The notes below the pieces were generated by a model. That model did no database searches. It had not been told where the DNA came from and was given only the letters and a program-made list of their open reading frames with translations. DNA of 45,522 bases from a virus. The translations under genes and the position numbers were made by a program. The DNA is taken from the IMG/VR virus record IMGVR_UViG_3300044984_001357, positions 1 through 45,522 of that record. One strand, written 5' to 3'. Below are positions 28,801 to 36,789 of the stretch, piece after piece. Within the stretch, counting starts at the first letter, position 1. Every line of letters begins with the position of its first letter.

Positions 28801-31800
28801 ATTACAGGTAAGGCTGACGTACAAGCAAAGCGAGTAGCAGAAGCTTTTGTAAACATCCGCTACAACGTAAGTAAAGATAATCTAGACTTAAATGGTCCTT
28901 TCTCTTTAATTAAAATGATGGGAAATCAGTTGGCTGTAATACCTTCTGATACCTACCAAGATATGCTTAAGAGCGATGAGTTTGGTGCTAAGGTTACTAC
29001 AACTGTAAACCAAACCTTTGCCTTAGATAACGAGTACACCGTTCATACAGAAGATACACTTCTTCCAGAACAAGTAAATGCTGATGTAACTATGCATCCA
29101 ACTGCAGATACTGTTCTTGCTGCGGATGAACTTGATAGTATAGACGATGATGACATTGACTACGATTCTATCTTCGGTGATATTAATCCTGATGATGTAC
29201 TAGAGCGTTCTTTGCTTTTGCAAAACAGTATCTCTGAGCAAGAAAACAATGCTGCTCAGTTATGGGTAGAGAATAGTCCTATCTTCAAGGGTACTAAGTT
29301 TATCTTTGATCGGACCATAGCACACCCTACTGCTTATGCAGTTTGGTCTAAGGCCGGTGTGTTCTTATTTGAGGGTGCGAACTATGCAGAAGGTTATCAC
29401 GAAGCATGGCATGAATTCTCTCAGTACTATCTTACTAGAGAACAGAAAGATTCTTTGTATGCACAGGCTAGAAAAATCTACGGGGATTTAAGCTTAGTAG
29501 AATTAGAAGAGAAACTTGCAGAAGACTTTAGACAGTTTGCTTTATCTAATGGTAAGGTATTCCCTGAAGGAATCAAAGCCAACAAAGAAGCTAAGGGTGT
29601 GTTCCAAAAAATCTGGGACTTCATTACCAACTTTGTTTCTGATAAGAAGACAGTTGATTATTACTTTGGTCAACTATACAAAGGTCAGATTAGTAGTTAC
29701 ACTCGTAACGAAGACCAGGCTTACTTCAAAGAACTTAACAGTAGCAAACTTGTAGTCAACCTAGCTGATGGAACTAAGAAAGCATTTAGCTTTAAGGAAG
29801 GTGATGAGATTCTAAATCAGTTTGACTCTCTATTTGTGAGCATGGCTAACCGTTTGGTGTCTCAACTTAAGGGTTCAGTTGTTAACGTACTTGACAACAA
29901 AGCGTACATAATCCGTACTTATAAAGCTATGGATGGTGCTATACAGTTGGCACAAGCTAAGTACGACCAGTTAGTTTTAGAAAACCCTACTCCACTAAGA
30001 CTTGCTCGTAAAGAGTATCTTGATATGTTAGTAGGCAATCGCCAAACATTATTCTTGTTCCACAAAGCAGCTTCTAGTTTGTTCTCAGATAAAGTTAAGC
30101 AAGCAATCAACGATGAAGTAGTAGATGCTACTTTGATGGATGACATGCCTGCCTTTGCTCAGTTTGAAAATGCTGTAAATGAGCAGTCTCAAAAACTTAA
30201 AGCAGCTCCTTTAATCATTACTGCTATCAAGAGTTTACCTCAGTATAAGAACAATCTTCCTGTAAAAGATAAAGTCTTTGGAGTAAATAAGATTGGTGAC
30301 TTTGATATTAACTGGAATATCTTACAAAGAACATTATCTGGTACTAACAGTTACCAAGATATGTACAAGAGGATCCAGGATTTGGGAACTCGATATGGTC
30401 AGTTCCGTCAACTTTTGGCTTACTTGCCTAGTCCTTCTGAAACTGACGTAAAGCAAAGTACCTTAAACTTTAAGAACGCTTTCTTCAATACGTTCTCTAT
30501 GCCTTACATTGAGGGTTATACAAATGAGATTATAACTAAAACTGAAGATGGTGAAACTAAAGTAACGCATGCTATTTACAAAGCACAGTCTTTAGATTCT
30601 AAAAACCTACGTCGTGCTTGGGATAATGAATTCTATGTTACTGATGGTTTCTATAAGAACCTTGACGGTGAAACCGGTAGTTACTACTTAAACGTTGACA
30701 AGTACTTTGAGGACTACCCAATTGTACCTGATGAGCCTACCTTTACTACTGAAGAAGCTAAACTTAATTACCAGGAGTCTTTGTATGCTATGCTTACTCC
30801 TCTAGGCTTTAACTTTACTGAGTTGGGTAAAGAGGCTTTGTTTACTATGCCGGTAAAGGATTTCCGTAGACAAGTAGAGCGTATCCACAAGAAGATTATA
30901 TCTCTTAGTGAAACAGAAAGATACATCTTTACTCCTCTAACTCGTATATCTGATCAGCATGTTAACTCTGAAGATGAAGTTGTTTTCTCTGAGCAGACTG
31001 CTTTACTAGAACTTATTCAGTTTGAAGTACAAGCTAATGTAGAGTATGTAAATGACATGCAATACAATGCACTGGGTAAAAAAGTATGGTCTGTGAATCC
31101 ACATACTTACATGACTAGGGTTCTTTCTATAATGAATGACTCTGCCTTGTATCCTACTTTAGATGATGTGTATAAAGAGTTGCCTCAGTTAGATCCTTCT
31201 AAGAATCCAGCTGCTTCTTTCTCTGCCGTACTTAAGTACATGTTTAACGCAGCCGGTGGTAGGAGGTTAAACCCTGACAACTCTACTAGAACATTTGAGA
31301 TTGCCAACTTGTTGGGAGTCAAAGAAGGTTTTGACGGAGAAAAAACTATTGATGTTGTAACTCCTGTCAAACACTACTCAGATGTTATGGGCTTACTATC
31401 TGCCGGTATTGAAGAAGTTAACCGTTTCTCAGGCAAAAACACTACTCGTGGAGTAGTATATGACGATAGATTCCGTTATGAGTTAGGAATGAAATCTGCT
31501 TTTTCTTTTGGCAATCGCATAGTAATTCCAGAAGCAGTAATTACAAATAGTATCTTACCAATACTTTTTGGTGAGATCTACACTACTGTTAATCCTTCTA
31601 GTAAGTTTAGAGTGCCTTTGTTTGAGAAAGAAGGTACACCTATCTTATCTTACTTCCAAGATATTCTTAGTTCAGATGTTCGTACTCAGTTGTTTGATAA
31701 GTTTAAGGATGAGTCAGACTTAAGTAACTACACATTGCTTTATGATAAACTATCTCCTGAACTAAAGAATGCAGTAATAACTGAGTTTAGTAAGTACATC

Positions 31801-34800
31801 TTTGATAATATTAAAGCAAGTAATGCTTTCTTCCAGGGTGTTTACAGTGTTCCATTTGAAGATTTGGCAAAGTACCATGTACTAAGCTTTATCTCTCGAG
31901 TAGAACAACATAAATTATTCTACGGACACCCTTACTACTATAAAAATGCTAAGGAGATTGAAAAGCGTATCAGTGCTTGGAATGCTTATGGTAGTTATGC
32001 AGTACTAGACCAACAAAACTTAGAGTCTATTAAGGACGCATACACACAACGTGATGCTTTCTTGCACCATAACTCAAAAAGTGATGCTCCAGTAGATGTT
32101 GCTACTGATATGAGCCGAGACTTGTCTAAGATTTCTTACATAGTACTTAAGGATACTGCTGTATCTTCTGAGACAGCTAACAATAGTGATGCTTACAAGA
32201 AAGTAGCGGGTAAAAAGAACGGTAAGAATGTTACTTTAAAAGAGTACTACAACGATAAAGGCTCCAAACGACATGATGCAGCCGCATTCTGTACTATGGA
32301 CTTCTACAAACGCTTCTACAAATTGTCTACAGGTGTTACTGAAGCAATGCGTAAAGAGTTTGATAGACAAGATAGAATCTACGCTTTGCTTCTTCAGAAA
32401 CAATCAGGTGTAGACAACCAAGAGCAGTTAGACAAAGTACTTAACGAAGGTCCTTACTACACATTTAACATTAAGAAACTTCAGTACGCAGGTCACGCAG
32501 CTATCCAATCTGGTGAGAGTGTGCCTGTATTCCACAAGTATTCTGTAAAGCCTATTCTTCCTTCTGAGTTAGTTACTAGTCCAGAGTTAGCACAGATTCT
32601 TGCAAAACTGCATGCTTCAGGTGCTGACTACGCTGTAGTTTCTTCAGGTACAAAGATTGCAGAGACTATTGACCCAGTTAGTTTATTTAACGAGGACGGT
32701 AGCATAGATACTAATTTTGTTCCTACTGGCTCTATCGATATGAGATACCTTAAAGAACAGGTATTGGTAGAGAACAAGGAAACTTTCATGAGTATCTTTA
32801 GTAGTCAGTTTAGAAAACTTGCTTACAAAGATTCTCAGAAGAGTGAGCTTTACGAAGCCTACAGAAAGTACGTTGATGAGTTAGTATCTTTAGATAAGAT
32901 TAACTTTGTTTCTAAACTAGAAGATCAAGAGAAGTTAGTAGAGTATTTATTGCAGGAACTTTCTAAGAAGAATGTAGCTGAGGCAACTAAAGACTTAATT
33001 AGACTTAAAGAGAACGGAGAACTTCAACATACTTTAGATGCTATGATTGATCGTACTGTTATGGAGAGTGCTATTGTAGCTTCTGTAACAAACGATATCT
33101 TAAAGCAGAAAGTACCAGGTGCTCAACGAGTTCAGTATCCTGCATCATTGATTAGGCCGGGAAGAAAACTAGCTTACTACGATCTAGTAACTAATGCTGA
33201 CAATAAAAAAGTCATCAAACAAGCTGAGGCTATAATCTCTTTTTCTAAAGGATATTATCCTTTGCTAAACTTAGTTTACAACGGTGAAGTAATAGGTGAG
33301 TTTGATGTAAAAGGTAAGCCTGTCAATATGTCAAGTGCCTTGCGAAAACTTAACGAGGCATTAAATAATCCTATCTTCTTAGAGACTAACTCAACTATCT
33401 TAGATAAAGCTTTAAGTATTGCTGCTATCCGTGTGCCGGGTCAGGATTACAACTCAATGGAAAGTTTCCGCATCGTTGAGTTCTTACCCCAAGAGTCTGG
33501 AGAGATTATCTTGGTACCAGACGAAATGGTTATTAAGTCAGGTTCGGATTATGATATTGATAAATTATTCTGTTACGATCCTTTCATTGAATTGGATGGT
33601 AGTGTGTTGGGTAATAACCTAACACCTGAACAAGCTTACCAAGCAACACAGTCTGCTAAAGAAGAGTTAGAGGCTATCAGAGCCACTAAGAAATCTTTAT
33701 CTAAAGGTATCAATGCTATTCGTAAGCGTATTCAGGAAGTAGTAACTATTGCAGGATTTGATGCAGATAACACACAACTTAAAGACTTGTACAAAATGTA
33801 CACAGACTTTAATGCTGAACAAGAGGTAGAAGACAGACCTATTGCTCCAGAAGATGTAGCTAGACTTGCTAACTTTTTTAAAGAGCCCTACGAGGTTAAA
33901 AAGAAAGAAACTAATACAGAGATTAAAAAGATTCTAAATGCTCTTAGAACAGCTAAGAATGAAGGTCTGAGCAATTCTTTGTTTGCTTTGAATGAACAGT
34001 TGTATGCTTTGCTTGACCGTGAGAGATTCTTGACTCATGAAGTTAAAGCTATTCGTGGTCGTTTCTCTAATAACTTACTCTCTAATTTAATAGAGCGTTT
34101 GAGTGATCCGTCTTTGTTTACTTTGTTACTACGTCCAAACAGTTCAGATACTATTACAGAGATGGCAGAGATGTTTGGTGAGTCAAATAAATATACTACT
34201 GCTTCTTACACAAACGTTGTTAATGCTATCTATCAGTTGTATGTACACCAATTAAATGCTTATAAGAAATCTTTGGGTGTAGATGCAAAATCTAACGTCT
34301 TGCATGCAATTCTTCAGAAGGCTGCTTTATTTGTAATTGATAAACAAGCAGTACTAGACTACCCATTAGATGCTAATGGTAAATCAACAGGTGTGCTAGA
34401 CTTTACTTCTAGCTTTGATGTAGAGTACAACAAAACTAAAGGTAAGAAAGGAACTCGTATCGGAGATATTAGTGGTCAGTTAATTACTGCTCACGTAGAT
34501 ATTGAAAGAGACGATAGCATTGCTCAAATCTTCCTTAACAATAAACTTACTCCAACTGCCAATTACATGAATATGTTAGGTAGTAGGTTCCAGGATATTG
34601 TGAAGATGATTAACCTACCTTACAAAGGTTTTGATGGTACTAAGAATAGATCTTCTATTATTAGGTATGCAAAAGGTAGTGCTAAGTATTCTTCTAAGCG
34701 TGCCTTTGTGCAAGCTATTTTAATGGAAAAATTAAATGAAGCTTTTGCTAGGGCTGAGCAAACAGGACAGGAATTACCAAAGTATGCTGAGTTCTTAAAT

Positions 34801-36750
34801 GGTTCTATGAATGAGTTCGGTAATGAGATTATGTTGAACTCGCTTAAGAAGAAACTTAACAATTACCGTAGTGAAAACCCAGACGCATTACTTACAGATG
34901 AGACTGAGATGGGTGATTTGCTACGTTTTGTTGGTTGGATTGTTACCGAGGCACAGCAAGATAAACTATTCATACTTTCTTCTAATACAGACTACGATAC
35001 CTTTACTCCTCAGAACTTTGAGTCTTTCCGTAAGGGTGGGCAAGAATTGGCTGATTTGGTTAAGTCTAACTTCTTTAACAGGCAAGGTATTCAGAATGTA
35101 ATATTTGAATCTGTAATCTCTCCTTTCCAACTTCAACAAGACATCTTTGATAAATTAGAGACTATATTCCCTATCTCAGCGAATAAAACATTAACTACTC
35201 TTATCATCAGACTTCACAGAAGTATGAAGGCTCTTAACTACAGATTAGAGTATGATACCTTCTCAAGAGTATTTAAGAATGACTTGCTCTACTCTTTGTT
35301 TAGAAATAACATTCCCCAAGTAGCTGAGTATGAAAAGCTTCTTGACAAACGTAATCCTGCTCACATCAGTACTCTGTACAACAACCTTAAAGTAAGATTG
35401 GGACAAAGAGGCATTCAGTCTGATAACTTAATCTTTGATGGCGTAATATTTACTACCAATGAAAACAGTCAGTTTATCCGAGCCGGTTATGTGCAGTCAG
35501 AGATTGACTACTCAGTAGACATGCTTCGTGAAGACTTTAGCAATGGATTGAATTGGTCTCATCCTAGTCTAGACCCAACTAACGAGGATGACCAAAGGCT
35601 TGCTCAAGACATGCAGTCATTCTTCACTGCTTATGCTTATGCAGGTCTTATAGGTACCAACTTGAATAAACGTTACGATTCATACTTGCCTTTGATTCCT
35701 GAGCAGATTTACACCTTGCCTATGTCTTCTATCATTTCCCAGTTTACTAGTGGCTTGGCTGACAATATCCAAACCATTACAGATGCTTTGGTTGCGGACT
35801 ATAATGCTAAGGAGAACAAAGAATTATCAGAAACTCTTAAAGAGAGTATAGTAACTACTAGCGAAGAACGTAGCGGGGTTATTAATAATGTATTGTCTGA
35901 GCAGATGGATACTTTACTAGATTCTCTTGGGGATTCTCACATAGCTAAGTTTGTTCGTAGATTCAAGCAAGTACACCCAGAGTTTAGTCGTACTAAAGAT
36001 CCTAACATAGACTTGTTCTATTTCAAGGACTACGACTTTACTAGAGATAGTATCACACCTAGCAGTAAAGTGCTTCAGTCTAGTTTGACTACTCGTAACG
36101 ATAATCCAAACCGTGAGTACACTCCTAAGGAAGTTTTAGAACTTCAGCCTAACGAAGTATTTGTATTTGGTGCTAACACAGCCGGTCACCACGGCTCAGG
36201 CAGTGCAGGATACGCTCAGTATAAAAACGCTAAATCTAACTACAATGTATTAGAGCCTGGAACTGTAGGTTACTGGTCTGAGTATGGAGTTACTGACCGT
36301 ATTATGCAAGGTACAAACGGTATGTCTTATGGAGTTGTAACTAAGTTAGGAACAATCAAAGACGGTAGAGTCAAGATAGGTTCTAAGAATAGTATTCGTT
36401 TAAGTGCTGTGGAAGAGTCAGTTGTGAAGATGTTGGAGACTGCTTCTGCTAATCCTGATTTGAAATTCTTGGTGACTGCTATTGGAATTAAACAGGCTGG
36501 TTGGAATACTCCTCAGATACGTTCAATCTTTGCTAAGCATAATGCTATCATACCTGACAACGTAATCCTTCCTAAGATTTTTGAAGTTAGAGATAGTATT
36601 AAGCCTACTACAGCAGTAGATGAAACTAGTAACACAGTAGTGCTTGTACCTGAGAACTTTGAAGCAATCAAGAAAGAAGCGATTAAGGAAACTTTTAAGG
36701 AACTAGAAGACATCAGTAATAACCACGAAAACTTCTGCGGTGGAGCTTAA
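22819..36750 (+). CDS. Giant virion RNA polymerase fusion protein (4,643 aa)
   Basis: I choose ATG 22819, with A-rich leader and seven bases after the previous stop, over an in-frame ATG at 22780 inside the preceding gene. Domains in order: a helical cargo-like N-terminus; an EF-hand-like loop (residues 424-435); segments rich in small hydrophobic residues near 465-495 and 694-713; a zinc-peptidase motif HEAWH (2194-2198) with a downstream LAEDF; the polymerase region with RVPGQDYNSM (from 3538) and SGSDYDIDKLF, whose DYDID (3577-3581) is the DxDxD catalytic motif binding magnesium in crAss vRNAPs and YonO-type polymerases; and a macro-like domain (about 4435-4610; FVFGANTAGHHGSGSAG). The Cellulophaga phi14:2 vRNAP is about 2,180 residues, so this is a fusion with other ejected proteins. 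It should be packaged, enter with the DNA and transcribe early genes. Confidence 0.93.
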   Translation: MPNDPYKIIPGKPLNTPEFKKAQEIIDSADAGVRATNFVNAVDQIKKFEADKVRLDQTIGNGITDILATKAAIDADPLPSLGDALLVGLQLSGSQGQMYGTPEPYLKSKKELPNYTKDPDIVRASSIYKDRIKNGTPDEIYKAIDDLRKSYDYSNGSIKEGDRASFAKSYQDLANYGKSVAMYKYVQDNVNKWMSEGSALPKNVTPKGLKSQKTTDKEILDMVAGFDGLTIGSKLYNNVDLQTFRSTSDQELRSTAGSRALVAGLETQYNRAVSEVLRDKSGELSQKLNGLNNEIKQATTDQQRQALITQKLQLQQAATNIDDLSKKMNVFANEDNYLKANYKDLYEEKQNLKRREYYKNEIDPNETSFSDVGEFFSRSGEMVGSNLVRTFSGIESLTGFNKAAFFTGLSADRLAPLSYRMGKDLNKNHLIDESELTRDINGNTITHDSPVYTDAKGERQWNGEAIFEQVLPILTDIAITTLVSRGAGGLARMAPMGALRWSNIGKTVGLTAEAMQTARPYLSTFGSVTASTFPRFYAEERGNFKEGGAAGTAFLRAAAEGLTESILPDTDLFLGSKGGLGLFDSAFKKGASYLGTKADDLTGGYIGKLNTKLNAQTDLMLSMLPKGMVDRKVMAALLAPGLRRTLSAGTQESIEEVASLVANHFIDKYAATQNFEYEQNNELTMGSIWETFVTSLGPSAIIGGGTAFGRRAMKEAKDSEGNSIRNSDGSAKYVTDWSTSALAYERANTARWNVANSPELYKKIIAQKKESGEYTPEEAIKQTAVVARMSQKLTEMMPSIKNIKNLNTMLDDSNARVEYFNNKMFAEELLNVNIDDLSDEDRKSYEDSVNNTANKLEKTDRIIDQYASMTENDKRAVIKKLYDDKVTEAKSENTTIPELLLASYLVDPSDLEGRKKDDRFRFIASLNEEYQGELLNTLAKRVAGFKDTLLNSPENLTVRELLAMSDVFVPVLDKLEQANMAVPFSPLTQTQENANLTNLPGPQPLFAASELNQLIRNELANRSVLTELQAIEQGATNLNIPDVKKEQELDMALAELSEDELSKGFVEETAHPEWSPVVRAVVAGMLEGHMAEKTDTGKETDLQKKRKGIITNFYGVSLAETDPAKKIAQINKGIRDLAKTNPGRKDFGGRRPAAPVLQRDENFRGLSAVNQIVFDEFTGYRNSFEAIIRNTDLDESTIKEEMAAFSVVIVRALSALTTFEDLYSALSGLYPSSNLAFSKFFQEAAEGNFDISTLDGLGLSPTMVSKIFYLAKLASPAMTPFEKLENYLQNFYAIETFEQLDAFDQASHPEDPDRRFINAKMVRAKRREIQNRLSIDLKTNKNFTPVKIGNKTYFYQLVTLPNNKQELRIINPSNNKVVKRGKVVDFIFSQLISSGQIFDLHNFDYAMSESESIRYATVDSQSDFLVDDFLGKIGGVFLSKASLDMLASGDNPTAFNLSPYVSTKRKEGGVSIKTLEDLASESEMLREAGLTIDDIIDFLQRHRAQKYVPRVGKASADNIIRAEVLGTFEVVISNDVVRQLVSAYSARFTIDPLSNTIIDLNNLPFELRNDLVEAMRERNKGTMFEQFIPSSDADINFYDPIMLGMIGDVLDTPAFRNALDPQYLQYLDEFYEDATNTIYPLSTYEDISGLFSEETNDVNTDQEVDDPYGEVIDAAQKTFQIEVNNDFQISLSIVDTNIFDKSLLGDPAVSFAYRVLHQYRETGMAGQDYNVLVASMMDIYRLVLTAEDYEYLVSVRNSPKGTPVDGARIRKILSTEGLPMHNEGFFNSIIKNPSTIGTGVGSVFVNSDKQILKFNQAGVVSSEGSPLISTLKKNTPAALALREKITSSPGQVLFTKIVGLRSGKETISDVSKTVGTIVLNTEESDRVITSAFGKYTLFKGGVYIQNDNSVYPFQAVILPTAPDGFVSALVDAFNNGTLPAGLPTELSENPKAFVDYVNALIYLSPKNNGGLILGSTVKGKVVYKAKNKSGKYQQITGKADVQAKRVAEAFVNIRYNVSKDNLDLNGPFSLIKMMGNQLAVIPSDTYQDMLKSDEFGAKVTTTVNQTFALDNEYTVHTEDTLLPEQVNADVTMHPTADTVLAADELDSIDDDDIDYDSIFGDINPDDVLERSLLLQNSISEQENNAAQLWVENSPIFKGTKFIFDRTIAHPTAYAVWSKAGVFLFEGANYAEGYHEAWHEFSQYYLTREQKDSLYAQARKIYGDLSLVELEEKLAEDFRQFALSNGKVFPEGIKANKEAKGVFQKIWDFITNFVSDKKTVDYYFGQLYKGQISSYTRNEDQAYFKELNSSKLVVNLADGTKKAFSFKEGDEILNQFDSLFVSMANRLVSQLKGSVVNVLDNKAYIIRTYKAMDGAIQLAQAKYDQLVLENPTPLRLARKEYLDMLVGNRQTLFLFHKAASSLFSDKVKQAINDEVVDATLMDDMPAFAQFENAVNEQSQKLKAAPLIITAIKSLPQYKNNLPVKDKVFGVNKIGDFDINWNILQRTLSGTNSYQDMYKRIQDLGTRYGQFRQLLAYLPSPSETDVKQSTLNFKNAFFNTFSMPYIEGYTNEIITKTEDGETKVTHAIYKAQSLDSKNLRRAWDNEFYVTDGFYKNLDGETGSYYLNVDKYFEDYPIVPDEPTFTTEEAKLNYQESLYAMLTPLGFNFTELGKEALFTMPVKDFRRQVERIHKKIISLSETERYIFTPLTRISDQHVNSEDEVVFSEQTALLELIQFEVQANVEYVNDMQYNALGKKVWSVNPHTYMTRVLSIMNDSALYPTLDDVYKELPQLDPSKNPAASFSAVLKYMFNAAGGRRLNPDNSTRTFEIANLLGVKEGFDGEKTIDVVTPVKHYSDVMGLLSAGIEEVNRFSGKNTTRGVVYDDRFRYELGMKSAFSFGNRIVIPEAVITNSILPILFGEIYTTVNPSSKFRVPLFEKEGTPILSYFQDILSSDVRTQLFDKFKDESDLSNYTLLYDKLSPELKNAVITEFSKYIFDNIKASNAFFQGVYSVPFEDLAKYHVLSFISRVEQHKLFYGHPYYYKNAKEIEKRISAWNAYGSYAVLDQQNLESIKDAYTQRDAFLHHNSKSDAPVDVATDMSRDLSKISYIVLKDTAVSSETANNSDAYKKVAGKKNGKNVTLKEYYNDKGSKRHDAAAFCTMDFYKRFYKLSTGVTEAMRKEFDRQDRIYALLLQKQSGVDNQEQLDKVLNEGPYYTFNIKKLQYAGHAAIQSGESVPVFHKYSVKPILPSELVTSPELAQILAKLHASGADYAVVSSGTKIAETIDPVSLFNEDGSIDTNFVPTGSIDMRYLKEQVLVENKETFMSIFSSQFRKLAYKDSQKSELYEAYRKYVDELVSLDKINFVSKLEDQEKLVEYLLQELSKKNVAEATKDLIRLKENGELQHTLDAMIDRTVMESAIVASVTNDILKQKVPGAQRVQYPASLIRPGRKLAYYDLVTNADNKKVIKQAEAIISFSKGYYPLLNLVYNGEVIGEFDVKGKPVNMSSALRKLNEALNNPIFLETNSTILDKALSIAAIRVPGQDYNSMESFRIVEFLPQESGEIILVPDEMVIKSGSDYDIDKLFCYDPFIELDGSVLGNNLTPEQAYQATQSAKEELEAIRATKKSLSKGINAIRKRIQEVVTIAGFDADNTQLKDLYKMYTDFNAEQEVEDRPIAPEDVARLANFFKEPYEVKKKETNTEIKKILNALRTAKNEGLSNSLFALNEQLYALLDRERFLTHEVKAIRGRFSNNLLSNLIERLSDPSLFTLLLRPNSSDTITEMAEMFGESNKYTTASYTNVVNAIYQLYVHQLNAYKKSLGVDAKSNVLHAILQKAALFVIDKQAVLDYPLDANGKSTGVLDFTSSFDVEYNKTKGKKGTRIGDISGQLITAHVDIERDDSIAQIFLNNKLTPTANYMNMLGSRFQDIVKMINLPYKGFDGTKNRSSIIRYAKGSAKYSSKRAFVQAILMEKLNEAFARAEQTGQELPKYAEFLNGSMNEFGNEIMLNSLKKKLNNYRSENPDALLTDETEMGDLLRFVGWIVTEAQQDKLFILSSNTDYDTFTPQNFESFRKGGQELADLVKSNFFNRQGIQNVIFESVISPFQLQQDIFDKLETIFPISANKTLTTLIIRLHRSMKALNYRLEYDTFSRVFKNDLLYSLFRNNIPQVAEYEKLLDKRNPAHISTLYNNLKVRLGQRGIQSDNLIFDGVIFTTNENSQFIRAGYVQSEIDYSVDMLREDFSNGLNWSHPSLDPTNEDDQRLAQDMQSFFTAYAYAGLIGTNLNKRYDSYLPLIPEQIYTLPMSSIISQFTSGLADNIQTITDALVADYNAKENKELSETLKESIVTTSEERSGVINNVLSEQMDTLLDSLGDSHIAKFVRRFKQVHPEFSRTKDPNIDLFYFKDYDFTRDSITPSSKVLQSSLTTRNDNPNREYTPKEVLELQPNEVFVFGANTAGHHGSGSAGYAQYKNAKSNYNVLEPGTVGYWSEYGVTDRIMQGTNGMSYGVVTKLGTIKDGRVKIGSKNSIRLSAVEESVVKMLETASANPDLKFLVTAIGIKQAGWNTPQIRSIFAKHNAIIPDNVILPKIFEVRDSIKPTTAVDETSNTVVLVPENFEAIKKEAIKETFKELEDISNNHENFCGGA

Positions 36751-36754
36751 TTGA

Positions 36755-36784
36755 TTGTGTAATTTTATTATTAAACTATATTTG
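36755..36784 (+). promoter_or_regulatory. Bacteroidota-type promoter before the second giant gene
   Basis: TTG (36755-36757), 19 bases, TATATTTG (36777-36784). It begins five bases after the vRNAP stop and ends five bases before ATG 36790, so a transcript from it would have almost no leader. Confidence 0.82.
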
Positions 36785-36789
36785 TAAAG

